Origin: Dehalococcoidia bacterium
Lineage (GTDB): Bacteria; Chloroflexota; Dehalococcoidia; GIF9; AB-539-J10
Reading direction: 5' to 3'
NCBI GenBank assembly: GCA_030611085.1
Contig: JAUWQI010000013.1
Span: 1 to 37,127, forward strand
Length of the DNA: 37,127 nucleotides
Shown: positions 9,106-18,062 of the stretch, piece by piece
Position numbering within the stretch: the first letter of the stretch is position 1
Layout of the letters: the number at the start of each line of letters is the position of its first letter
The notes under the pieces: generated by a model
Databases searched by the model: none
What the model was told of the DNA's origin: nothing
What the model saw: only the letters and a program-made list of their open reading frames with translations
Position numbers and translations under genes: made by a program

Positions 9106-9618
9106 GTGAATTTAAAAGCTCTACACAAACTGAGGTATGGTTTATATGTGGTAAGTTCTAGGAAGGACGATAGATTTAATGGATTGATTGCCAATGGGAT
9201 AACACAGGTCAGCGCTGTGCCAGCTAATTTTGTTGTTTCTATAAACAAGGAGAATCTTACCTATGAATTTATCAAAGCAAGCAAGGTGTTATCGATTGCG
9301 GTTCTTTCCAAAGAGGCTCCCTTGGAGTTCATCGGCCGCTTTGGCTTCAAATCAGGGAGGGAGATAGATAAATTTGAGGGCGTAGACTATAAGGTAGGCA
9401 AAACTGGAGCACCCATAGTTCTGGATAACACACTAGCTTATGTAGAAGCCAATGTTATCAATGAAGCAGATCTGGGAACTCACACTATATTCATAGCGCA
9501 AATGGTGGATACTGCAATCATCAAGGAAGGTGAGCCAATGACATACGACTACTATACTGATGTTTTACGGGGACCCACATCTAAGAGAGCACCACTTTAC
9601 TTTGAACAGATGTGGTAA
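9106..9618 (+). CDS. Flavin reductase-like (FMN-binding) protein
   Basis: LHKLRYGLYVVSSRKDDRFNGLIANGITQVSAVPANFVVSINKENLTYEFI: N-terminal domain of Hrb-type proteins. GTG start. Confidence 0.88.
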   Translation: MNLKALHKLRYGLYVVSSRKDDRFNGLIANGITQVSAVPANFVVSINKENLTYEFIKASKVLSIAVLSKEAPLEFIGRFGFKSGREIDKFEGVDYKVGKTGAPIVLDNTLAYVEANVINEADLGTHTIFIAQMVDTAIIKEGEPMTYDYYTDVLRGPTSKRAPLYFEQMW

Positions 9619-9700
9619 AGAGCTGGCAATACCCTATTTGTGAGTCTAGTAAGAACTTTTCGGGCAAATTAAACAGGGCGTATCAGAGTAAGGAGGGGTA

Positions 9701-10387
9701 ATGGATACTAAAGCATTGCACCAGATAAGTTATGGTTTATATCTAATAAGCTCGCGCAAAGGAGGTAAACTTAATGGGCAAATTGCCAACACCCTGTTTC
9801 AAGTTACCTCCGAACCACCCACTATTGCAGTGTGCATCAACAAACAGAACTTCACTCACAGTTTTATTCATGACAGCCGTGTTTTCACAGCCTCGATTTT
9901 ATCCCAAGATACACCTCTACGTTTTATAGGGGACTTTGGTTTCAAATCAGGAAGGGATGTCAACAAACTTGCCCAAGTGAATTACAAGATAGGAAAAACT
10001 GGAGCTCCCATAGTTCTGGAGCATGCCTTGGCCTATGTGGAGGCAGAGGTTATCAATGAAATGGATGCTGGAACCCATACCATTTTTCTAGGGAGATTGT
10101 TGGAGGCGGAAACTCTAAAGAGTGGTGAGCCCATGACTTATGCCTACTACCATGAAGTGAAACGTGGCTCCACACCTAAGACAGCCCCCACATTCATAAA
10201 AGAAGAGAAAAAGGTTAAGAAATTGGCTAGATACAGATGTACTGTTTGCGGCTATATATATGACCCTGAAGAAGGTGACCCCGATGGCGGAATAGCCCCC
10301 GGAACTTCCTTTGGACAGATACCAGATGACTGGGTCTGTCCCGTGTGCGGTGCAAGAAAAGACCAGTTTGAAAAAATGGAGGAATAA
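9701..10387 (+). CDS. Flavin reductase-rubredoxin fusion (high-molecular-weight rubredoxin, Hrb-like)
   Basis: N-terminal flavin reductase domain paralogous to the previous ORF; C-terminal [47 protein letters not shown] rubredoxin. Confidence 0.93.
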   Translation: MDTKALHQISYGLYLISSRKGGKLNGQIANTLFQVTSEPPTIAVCINKQNFTHSFIHDSRVFTASILSQDTPLRFIGDFGFKSGRDVNKLAQVNYKIGKTGAPIVLEHALAYVEAEVINEMDAGTHTIFLGRLLEAETLKSGEPMTYAYYHEVKRGSTPKTAPTFIKEEKKVKKLARYRCTVCGYIYDPEEGDPDGGIAPGTSFGQIPDDWVCPVCGARKDQFEKMEE

Positions 10388-10389
10388 AA

Positions 10390-11274
10390 ATGGAACTTAA
10401 GGGAAGCAAGACTGCCGAGGCCTTACAAAGAGCTTTTGTTTCAGAAACGCAGGCGCATAATAGATATACATATTTTGCCGTTGCCGCCAAGAAAGCTGGT
10501 CTTGAACAAGTAGCTGACATATTTTCGGAGGTAGCTTTAAATGAAGCAGAACATGCCGAGCATGAGTTCAATTTCCTCGGTGGTATTGCAGATGCCGAGG
10601 AAAACTTGAAAGCAGCGGCCAGACGTGAGCACTATGAATGGACTGAGATGTATCCCGAATTGGGAAACATAGCGTGGGAAGAGGGCTTTACCGAAATTGC
10701 TGACTTTTTTCAGAGGATGAGCAAAGTTGAGAAAAAACATGAGAAATTATTTCTCCAACTGCTAGAAAACTTGGAAAGGGGTCAAGACCTGGAAGGGAGG
10801 ACAGTAGGACATTCTGCCGTTGAAATGGCTCAGCTCATGTTGCCCCATCAGGCTAACCCCGCGGGATATGTGCACGGTGGGGAATTAATGAAGATGATGG
10901 ATAATGCTGCTGGCGTTGTAGCCTGCCGCCATGCTCGTACTAACGTTGTGACTGCTAATGTAGAGGAAATAAATTTTCACCACCCTGTGCGTGTTGGAGG
11001 CCTGGTTCTAATACACGCGCAGCTCACTTTTGTCAGCCGGTCATCTATGGAAGTTCGCATAGAGCTTGAAACAGAAGATCTTGTCACAGGATTCAGATTG
11101 CAAGCCCTGACCGCCTACTATAACATGGTAGCCCTGGATACTGAGGGGAGACCTATGCGCGTACCATCTCTAATAATAAGCACCGAAGAGAAAGAGAAGC
11201 TCTTCAAGGAAGGACTGGCAAGATACAGAAATAGAAAGAAGAGGAAAGCGCGGATTGAAAAAGTAGAGGAGTGA
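10390..11274 (+). CDS. Rubrerythrin-type ferritin-like domain fused to an acyl-CoA thioesterase (hotdog) domain
   Basis: N-term: KTAEALQRAFVSETQAHNRYTYFAVAAKKAGLEQVADIFSEVALNEAEHAEHE. C-term: LMLPHQANPAGYVHGGELMKMMDNAAGVVACRHARTNVVTANVEEINFHHPVRVGGLVLIHAQLTFVSRSSMEV. One uninterrupted ORF. Confidence 0.9.
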   Translation: MELKGSKTAEALQRAFVSETQAHNRYTYFAVAAKKAGLEQVADIFSEVALNEAEHAEHEFNFLGGIADAEENLKAAARREHYEWTEMYPELGNIAWEEGFTEIADFFQRMSKVEKKHEKLFLQLLENLERGQDLEGRTVGHSAVEMAQLMLPHQANPAGYVHGGELMKMMDNAAGVVACRHARTNVVTANVEEINFHHPVRVGGLVLIHAQLTFVSRSSMEVRIELETEDLVTGFRLQALTAYYNMVALDTEGRPMRVPSLIISTEEKEKLFKEGLARYRNRKKRKARIEKVEE

Positions 11275-11278
11275 TGAC

Positions 11279-11674
11279 ATGACAATGATAGAAAACCTGA
11301 GCAAAGAACAATTAGAAGGGATATTAGAAGCAATACCGGTAGAAATTTCTTTCGTTGATGAAAATGGTTTAGTTAAATTTTGGAATAAACACGAAACGAG
11401 GATTTTTAAACGGCCGGTTTCTGTAATTGGGAAATCAGTTCAAAATTGCCACCCAAAGCAGAGCGTGGATAAAGTAAACCAAATATTGTCTGATTTTAAG
11501 GGTGGCAAAAGAAATTCAGCGGAATTTTGGATAAATCTTGGGGAGAGGAAGGTATATATTAGATATTTTGCTGTGCGGGATAAAGCAGGAAGGTATCTAG
11601 GCACACTGGAAGCCACTCAGGATATCACGAAGATAAAAGAGATTGAAGGAGAAAGAAGACTTTTAGAATATTGA
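11279..11674 (+). CDS. Stand-alone PAS-domain protein (similar to the PAS module of DUF438 proteins)
   Basis: LEGILEAIPVEISFVDENGLVKFWNKHETRIFKRPVSVIGKSVQNCHPKQSVDKVNQIL...YFAVRDKAGRYLGTLEATQDITKIKEIEGERRLL. Confidence 0.85.
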   Translation: MTMIENLSKEQLEGILEAIPVEISFVDENGLVKFWNKHETRIFKRPVSVIGKSVQNCHPKQSVDKVNQILSDFKGGKRNSAEFWINLGERKVYIRYFAVRDKAGRYLGTLEATQDITKIKEIEGERRLLEY

Positions 11675-11944
11675 AAGGTGAGTAAGGCGAAGCCAAGAGA
11701 AATAAGCCTATAGTGTACTGGGGAGGAGGAATTGACTGGAACAAACGGTTATTTGACGAACTCAGAATTCTCTCGGATGGCATCCACAACTTCGCTTAGC
11801 AGCATTCTTGCCCAATAACGGAAAGGAGGTAGTAAGGATGGGAGCAAAGTTACTTACAACTCCCTAGGATGAAGTTAGACACAATGAATACTTTAGATTC
11901 TTCTGGAGCAGTAGATAAAACGACGGAAAAGGAGGTAGATAAAA

Positions 11945-12442
11945 ATGGGTAACAAAGGAAAAGAAATCGTCAAGATGAACGTCGATGAGTTAATCGATAA
12001 ACTTAACAGGGCTTTTGCGGATGAGTGGCTGGCATACTACCAGTACTGGGTAGGCTCGAAAGTAGTTAGAGGACCGATGAAGGAAGCGGTTATTGCTGAA
12101 CTCACAGAACATGCTGGTGATGAGCTTCGGCATGCTGAGATGCTCACAGGGAGGATAATACAACTTGGTGGCACACCCATTCTAAAACCAGAAGACTGGT
12201 ATAAGATGACGAATTGCGGATACGATGCTCCAGAAGACCCTTCTGTAAGAGTTATATTGGAACAGAATATAAAGGGCGAGCGGTGTGCAATTGATGGGTA
12301 TAATCGGCTGCTTGAAACCACCAGAGATAAAGACCCAGTTACCTACAACATTGCGCTCCAGATTCTCCAAGATGAAATAGAGCATGAAGAAGACCTTCAA
12401 GCCCTCTTGGAGGATATAGATAAAACGACGAAAGGGAGGTAA
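11945..12442 (+). CDS. Ferritin-like / Dps-like (bacterioferritin-type) diiron protein
   Basis: MNVDELIDKLNRAFADEWLAYYQYWVGSKVVRGP...EHAGDELRHAEMLTGRIIQLGG...ILQDEIEHEEDLQALLEDI. Confidence 0.88.
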   Translation: MGNKGKEIVKMNVDELIDKLNRAFADEWLAYYQYWVGSKVVRGPMKEAVIAELTEHAGDELRHAEMLTGRIIQLGGTPILKPEDWYKMTNCGYDAPEDPSVRVILEQNIKGERCAIDGYNRLLETTRDKDPVTYNIALQILQDEIEHEEDLQALLEDIDKTTKGR

Positions 12443-12446
12443 GGAA

Positions 12447-12794
12447 ATGAAATTTGGAGACATTCTAAAAAACAAAGAGGCTGAGGGGAAGGAGAAACAT
12501 GTCCCTGTTATCGAGGTTGGCAAGGGAAAGGGTGAGAAGGGCGCAGACATTGTACATGTTGTAGTGGGGAAGGAAACTCCTCATCCCAATACCGTAGAAC
12601 ATCATATTGTTTGGATAGAGCTGTATGGAGTGAAGAAAGACGGGCAGGTAGTAGACCTGGGCCGTTCCGCCTTTGCGCCTTCCTATACCAACCCCAATGT
12701 GAGGTTTCAGGTGCCAGTGGGAGAATTCAGGTCCTTCTGTGCTCTTTCCTACTGCAATATACACGGTTTATGGGAAAACTGCATAGAAGTTTGA
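12447..12794 (+). CDS. Superoxide reductase (neelaredoxin/desulfoferrodoxin C-terminal type)
   Basis: EKHVPVIEV, HPNTVEHHIVWIELYG, FCALSYCNIHGLWEN metal-site motifs. Confidence 0.93.
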   Translation: MKFGDILKNKEAEGKEKHVPVIEVGKGKGEKGADIVHVVVGKETPHPNTVEHHIVWIELYGVKKDGQVVDLGRSAFAPSYTNPNVRFQVPVGEFRSFCALSYCNIHGLWENCIEV

Positions 12795-12834
12795 AGAACC
12801 TATCCTGAGCATAAAATAAGGGAGGTGACTACGA

Positions 12835-13422
12835 GTGATAGTAGTAGACAAACCAGCGCCAGATTTTGAGGGGACAGCATACTTCGAGGGAAAAGTGCAA
12901 CAGGTAAAATTATCTGATTACAGAGGCAAATGGGTTTTGGTTTGCTTTTACCCCGGTGATTTTACCTATGTGTGCGCTACAGAAGTTGCCGGGATAATAA
13001 GAAACTACGAAAGTTTAAGGCAGTTTGGAGGGCAGGGTATTGCTATAAGTGCGGATTCTGTTCATTCCCACAAGGTTTGGGCAGAAACTAGCCCAGCGAT
13101 AACCGCTGCTCTGAAGGAAACAGGGAGGAAGCTTCCGCCAATGCCCATGGTGGCTGACCCAACTTTTGAGATAGGTAGAAAATATGGAGTTGTTGACGAG
13201 GATGCGGGCGTTGAAACTAGGGGCAGATTCATTGTAGACCCTGATGGCATAGTAAGAGGTTATGAGGTGTTGAATGCCACCGTTGGCAGAAATCTGGAAG
13301 AGACATTCAGGCAATTACAAGCTTTCAAATTTGTCAGGGATACGGGCAAAGTTACGCCCGCGGGATGGAAACCAGGCGAAGAGGGGATAGAACCGACAAT
13401 AGAAAACGCCGGCAAGATTTAG
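12835..13422 (+). CDS. Peroxiredoxin (AhpC/TSA family)
   Basis: DYRGKWVLVCFYPGDFTYVCATEVAGIIRNYESLRQFGGQGIAISADSVHSHKVW...GRFIVDPDGIVRGYEVLNATVGRNLEET. GTG start. Confidence 0.93.
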   Translation: MIVVDKPAPDFEGTAYFEGKVQQVKLSDYRGKWVLVCFYPGDFTYVCATEVAGIIRNYESLRQFGGQGIAISADSVHSHKVWAETSPAITAALKETGRKLPPMPMVADPTFEIGRKYGVVDEDAGVETRGRFIVDPDGIVRGYEVLNATVGRNLEETFRQLQAFKFVRDTGKVTPAGWKPGEEGIEPTIENAGKI

Positions 13423-13694
13423 TGAATAGAGGCTATACGAATTACGGTCATTGCAATTCTTAGGATAGAGTCTGACTTAAGGGCAGTGATTATCCTTTGC
13501 TTATTCGTCTTGAACTTCATCCTTCCTGCAAGCTTCTTGCCTAGTACTTTGCTGCTGAGCCCGCACTAATCAGACCGGTGATGCCACCGCTACAAACCCC
13601 CTCACTAACCCCATGGTAAGCAATAAAAATAAGAGTTCAATAGCTCAGGCTCTTGGTTTTGGCTACATTTAATATTTAATCAGAGTTTAAGCAT

Positions 13695-13723
13695 TTGACA
13701 AATTAGTAAGAAAAATCATACAA
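13695..13723 (+). promoter_or_regulatory. Candidate sigma70-type promoter upstream of the ABC permease gene
   Basis: TTGACA (13695-13700), 17-nt spacer, ATACAA (13718-13723), about 40 nt upstream of ATG 13762. By eye only. Confidence 0.35.
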
Positions 13724-13761
13724 CACTGATTCGGCGCTAGAGCTATAATAGGAGGAGGAAT

Positions 13762-14988
13762 ATGTTAAAAAATTTAAGGATTTCTTTCTTCTTAGCTTAT
13801 AAATCCATAACCAGAGGCAGGAAAAGCATCTCAATTGCGCTTGTTGTAATTATGATTATGATTTTTATTCTTCTTGGCTTTGTTTCTTCTATTTTACTTG
13901 GCGTAACAGATGCAATGAACAGGCAGATGATAGAGAATATGTACGCAAACATAGTTATCGAACCGGGAGAGGATGAAGACTATATTGTAAAGGCACCTTT
14001 GTTACAGAGAAAGATTAATAATATTCCCGGAGTAATAGGTAGTGCAGCCCATTATATTGTTCCAGCGACATTTACTTATGATGAAAATAAAGATGGCAAA
14101 GATGTTAAAACTGCCCTCTGGACAGTAGACTCTATTAAGCCGGAAGAGGAAATAAGAGTGACTGATATTCACCAGCACATGGTAGCTGGTGAATATCTGG
14201 AGGAGTCGGACCGCCAGGAAATTATTTTGGGACGAGAGATATCTGGTGGATATGGAGCCCAACTTCCGATAAAGTCTCTGGGTGGGGTGAAAGTAGGTGA
14301 TGAGATAACTTTGACTTTTAATAATGGTGTTCAAAGAGACTATGGAGTAAAGGGAATATTTAGCGCAAGTTTTCCTCTCGTTGATATACAGGCTTTTATT
14401 ACAGAAAGGGAGATGGAGTCTGTTTTAGGGGTACATAATAGAGCTTCAGAAATCCTGGTTAAAATTGAGCAAACTGGTCAAGAGGGAAGATACATTGAAG
14501 AACTTAGAAGAATTGGATTAGTAAAGGAAAAGATTCATCCCTGGACAGATTATATAGGGATGTTGTCGAGTGTAATTGACAGCCTTGGTAAGGTCAGATT
14601 GATGATTGCCGGATTTTGCTTAGTCGTAGCAGCTTTGGTTATCTATGTTATTATCTTTATTGATATTACTCATAAAAGAAAGCAGATTGGCATTTTAAAG
14701 GCCCTCGGCTTAGGGAAGGGGATAATCATTAATTCTTATATCCTGCAGGCTCTGTTCTACGCCATCTTAGGAATAGGATTGGGGCTGGCTGCAATCCATT
14801 TCTTACTCATACCTTATTTTGCCAGCCATCCTCTGGTTTTTCCTTTGGGATTTGTTAGTTTGGTTATGACTAAAAATTTGTTAATTTTTAATAGCCTAGT
14901 TCTATTCGTTGTCGCCCTCATTGCTGGTTTTATCCCTTCTTGGCAAACTGCTAGAGAAAATATCTTAAAAGCGATTTGGGGAAGGTAG
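13762..14988 (+). CDS. ABC transporter permease (FtsX/MacB-like)
   Basis: N-terminal TM + periplasmic domain and C-terminal TM block: DITHKRKQIGILKALGLGKGIIINSYILQALFYAILGIGLGL. Confidence 0.88.
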   Translation: MLKNLRISFFLAYKSITRGRKSISIALVVIMIMIFILLGFVSSILLGVTDAMNRQMIENMYANIVIEPGEDEDYIVKAPLLQRKINNIPGVIGSAAHYIVPATFTYDENKDGKDVKTALWTVDSIKPEEEIRVTDIHQHMVAGEYLEESDRQEIILGREISGGYGAQLPIKSLGGVKVGDEITLTFNNGVQRDYGVKGIFSASFPLVDIQAFITEREMESVLGVHNRASEILVKIEQTGQEGRYIEELRRIGLVKEKIHPWTDYIGMLSSVIDSLGKVRLMIAGFCLVVAALVIYVIIFIDITHKRKQIGILKALGLGKGIIINSYILQALFYAILGIGLGLAAIHFLLIPYFASHPLVFPLGFVSLVMTKNLLIFNSLVLFVVALIAGFIPSWQTARENILKAIWGR

Positions 14989-14997
14989 CTCGCTGTA

Positions 14998-15678
14998 ATG
15001 ATTAAAGTTGAAAATCTAAAAAGGATTTATCCCAGCAAAGTACCGGTAGAAGCTCTTAAAGGGATAACTTTTGAAGTTGAAAAGGGAGAGATTTTAGGCA
15101 TAATGGGACGAAGTGGAGCTGGTAAATCAACCCTGCTTCACCAACTTGGTTTGCTAGACAACCCAACCAGCGGCAAAATCATCATTGACGATGTTGATGT
15201 TCTTAAGTTATCCGATTCCGGGAAGAAACAATTCAGATTAGAGAGGCTGGGTTATATTTTCCAGGAATATACTCTTATACCGGAATTGACTGCTTTAGAG
15301 AATGTTTATTTGCTCTCGTGGGCTAACAGCAAAAACAGAAAGGATTATAAGAAAGCTGCTATAGAGTGCTTAGAAAGGGTGGAATTGGGGCATAGATTAC
15401 ATCATCTTCCCCATGAGCTTTCAGGAGGAGAACAACAGCGAGTGGGGATAGCCCGAGCTTTGGTTAATAACCCTAAGGTATTATTTGCCGATGAGCCTTG
15501 TGCTACTCTGGACAGCGAGTCAGCAGAAGCAATCCTTAAACTGTTAACTGAATTAAACAAAGAATTAGGCCAAACTGTTGTTATGATTACTCACGAACCA
15601 GAAGACAAAAGGTACGTGGAGAGAATCATTTATCTAAAGGATGGACTGATTGAGAAGGAAGAAAGGACAGTGTTATAG
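14998..15678 (+). CDS. ABC transporter ATP-binding protein (LolD/MacB-like)
   Basis: Walker A GRSGAGKST, signature LSGGEQQRVGIARAL, Walker B VLFADEP. Confidence 0.95.
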   Translation: MIKVENLKRIYPSKVPVEALKGITFEVEKGEILGIMGRSGAGKSTLLHQLGLLDNPTSGKIIIDDVDVLKLSDSGKKQFRLERLGYIFQEYTLIPELTALENVYLLSWANSKNRKDYKKAAIECLERVELGHRLHHLPHELSGGEQQRVGIARALVNNPKVLFADEPCATLDSESAEAILKLLTELNKELGQTVVMITHEPEDKRYVERIIYLKDGLIEKEERTVL

Positions 15679-15700
15679 CCTGCTTCCCCAAAAGCAGGCT
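15677..15700 (+). terminator. Hairpin after the ABC ATPase gene (terminator-like, no clear U tract)
   Basis: AGCCTGCTT-CCCCAA-AAGCAGGCT perfect 9-bp stem; followed by AAACGAAAC rather than a T run. Confidence 0.45.
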
Positions 15701-15887
15701 AAACGAAACATGCTATTTTGCGGTTTAAATTAAAGTTGCTATTATAATAAATGTGCAGTTTGTCAAAAATGAGGTGCTATTGGTGTAATCATACCAAAAT
15801 AGGAGCCCCAAATTAGCCATTTTGCTGATTACAGGATGAAGATAGCAAAGTAAACTCATAATGTAGAGAAGAGAGAGGTGAACAAAG

Positions 15888-17075
15888 ATGAAGAAATGGC
15901 TCAGTCTAATAGTAGCGATTTGCTTGCTTAGTGTAGTATTCGCCGGGTGTGCTAAGTCTCAAACCACAGCTCAAGATACTGTCGAGGTTACCCGAGGTGA
16001 TTTAGTCATAGGCATCTCTATCAGCGGCAACTTAGAAATGCCTCATAAGACAAATCTATCATTTGGCACTGCTGGCATGGTAAAGGAGATAGCCTGTGAT
16101 GAAGGAGACAAAATAAGCAAGGACCAGGTATTAGCCAAACTCGATGTTCCCTCTCTTGAGGCAAGTGTAGCGATGAGACAGGCGGAGTATGACATGGCTG
16201 AATTACGACTCATGCAAACAATCTATCCCCATTTTACCAATACCTACGGTACCGATTTACCCGCGACATGGCTGGCTTTGGGTGATGCTCAGGATAAAGT
16301 AGAAGAGGCCCAGGAACTCTTGAAGCAAGGGAAAATCGAGGAGGCACAAATCTTACTGGAGCAAGTTAAAGAGAGTTTAGATAAGGCGGAAAGAAAATCG
16401 CAATCCAGACGATTGGATTTACCTCTCTCGGTTAAATTGGCGGAGCTGCAAGTGGACCAAGCCGAAGCAGTCTTGGATATGGCTAAGGCTGAGTTAGCCA
16501 AAGCAACCATCATTGCTCCTTTCGATGGCATAGTGACCGATGTTGTGATAAACGAAGGGCAGCAGCTCTCAGCTATGACTTATGCCAATCCAGCAATATG
16601 TCTGGTTGACACCAGTGAGATAAAGATGAGCGGCTCCATTGATGAAATAGATATCTCCGAGGTGGGGCTAGGTCAGGAGGCAGATATTACTTTAGACGCA
16701 TTGCCTGATAAAGAAGTGAAAGGCAAGGTAACCTTTATCTCTCAAGCAGGCACAGTTCAGACAGGAGTGGTATCTTATAAAACTACCATAACTTTGGAAA
16801 CCCCCAACAAGGAACTCCGGGATGGCATGAGCGCCACCGCCGATATCGTCCTCGACCGTCGTGAAAATGTATTACTGATACCAAATCGCGTTATCCAGGG
16901 TTCCCTGGATAACCCTTCGGTGGAAGTTGTCGTGGGTGAGCAGACTGAGAAAAGACAGGTTACTTTGGGCTTATCGGATGGAATGAATACCGAGGTTTTG
17001 TCTGGGCTCGAAGAAGGTGAGGAAGTGGTGTTGCCTCATGTATCACAATTTCCCTTCATGCCTTTTGGTGGATAA
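15888..17075 (+). CDS. MacA/HlyD-family periplasmic adaptor lipoprotein
   Basis: Lipobox-like LLSVVFAGCAKS; EVTRGDLVIGISISGNLEMP, ATIIAPFDGIVTDVVINEGQQLS, RVIQGSLDNPSVEVVVG. Confidence 0.92.
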   Translation: MKKWLSLIVAICLLSVVFAGCAKSQTTAQDTVEVTRGDLVIGISISGNLEMPHKTNLSFGTAGMVKEIACDEGDKISKDQVLAKLDVPSLEASVAMRQAEYDMAELRLMQTIYPHFTNTYGTDLPATWLALGDAQDKVEEAQELLKQGKIEEAQILLEQVKESLDKAERKSQSRRLDLPLSVKLAELQVDQAEAVLDMAKAELAKATIIAPFDGIVTDVVINEGQQLSAMTYANPAICLVDTSEIKMSGSIDEIDISEVGLGQEADITLDALPDKEVKGKVTFISQAGTVQTGVVSYKTTITLETPNKELRDGMSATADIVLDRRENVLLIPNRVIQGSLDNPSVEVVVGEQTEKRQVTLGLSDGMNTEVLSGLEEGEEVVLPHVSQFPFMPFGG

Positions 17076-17103
17076 ATGATTAGGAATGTTTAGCAATTCA
17101 GTT

Positions 17104-17240
17104 TGTCATTCTGAGCCCTTCGCTTCTTGTCATTCTGAGGGAGCGAAGCGACTGAAGAATCTCGCTCAGGACGGGCTCCGCGAAGAATTTAGACCCTTCG
17201 CTATCGCTCAGGGTGACAATTGGACGGTCAGGGTGACAAG
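17104..17240 (+). repeat. GAAGAATCT-family palindromic repeat (full-length type), intergenic between adaptor and ATPase
   Basis: TGTCATTCTGAGCCCTTCGC...TTGTCATTCTGAGGGAGCGAAGCGACTGAAGAATCTCGCTCAGGACGGGCTCCGCGAAGAATTTAGACCCTTCGC...CTCAGGGTGACAA. Confidence 0.9.
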
Positions 17241-17255
17241 TAAGGCGATGGGCAA

Positions 17256-17918
17256 GTGATTGAGTTAAATAATCTGGCAAAGGTATATAGAGCGGGTCGG
17301 ACGGAGATTCCTGCTCTGCGGGGAATAAGCTGTCGCATCGAGGCAGGAGAGATGATATCTATTACAGGTCCGTCTGGTTCGGGCAAATCTACTTTGATGA
17401 ATATCCTCGGCTGTCTCGATAAACCCACTTCGGGGCGATATCTTTTGGAGGAAATTGAGGTAAGTAAGCTCAATGATAATGAATTAGCCGAGATAAGGAA
17501 TAAAAAAATAGGCTTTGTCTTCCAAAGCTTTAATTTATTGTCTCGAAATACAGCTCTGGCTAATGTAGAATTGCCGCTTATTTACAGTGGGAGCAGCAAT
17601 CGGAGACAAAGAGCTTTACAAGCATTGGAATCTGTAGGGCTGGCTCACCGAGCCAGCCATAAGCCAAGTGAGTTAGCTGGGGGCGAACAACAGAGAGTAG
17701 CCATAGCTCGAGCACTGATAAATAACCCCTCTCTTATTTTAGCTGATGAACCCACAGGCAATCTTGATACCCAGACTAGCAAGGAAATTATGCTTCTTTT
17801 CCAGCAGTTGAATCAGCAGGGGATAACCATTGTTTTGGTTACCCATGAGCCAGATATTGCCGCTTATACCCAACGCACTATTAAAATTCGGGATGGTCAA
17901 ATAGAAGGAGATGTTTAA
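17256..17918 (+). CDS. MacB-type ABC transporter ATP-binding protein
   Basis: [53 protein letters not shown] start. Confidence 0.95.
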   Translation: MIELNNLAKVYRAGRTEIPALRGISCRIEAGEMISITGPSGSGKSTLMNILGCLDKPTSGRYLLEEIEVSKLNDNELAEIRNKKIGFVFQSFNLLSRNTALANVELPLIYSGSSNRRQRALQALESVGLAHRASHKPSELAGGEQQRVAIARALINNPSLILADEPTGNLDTQTSKEIMLLFQQLNQQGITIVLVTHEPDIAAYTQRTIKIRDGQIEGDV

Positions 17919-17927
17919 CGACCCGTC

Positions 17928-18042
17928 TGTCATTCTGAGCCCTTCGCCTCCTGTCATTCTGAGGGAGCGAAACGACCGAAGAATCTTGCTCAGGATAAAC
18001 TCCGCGAAGAATCTAGACCCTTCGCTAGCGTTCAGGGTGACA
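17928..18042 (+). repeat. GAAGAATCT-family palindromic repeat (full-length type), between ATPase and permease
   Basis: Near-identical, same orientation as the 17104 copy; ends TGTCATTCTGAG / TTCAGGGTGACA are imperfect inverted repeats. Confidence 0.9.
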
Positions 18043-18062
18043 GGTAGTTTTCAAATAGAACA

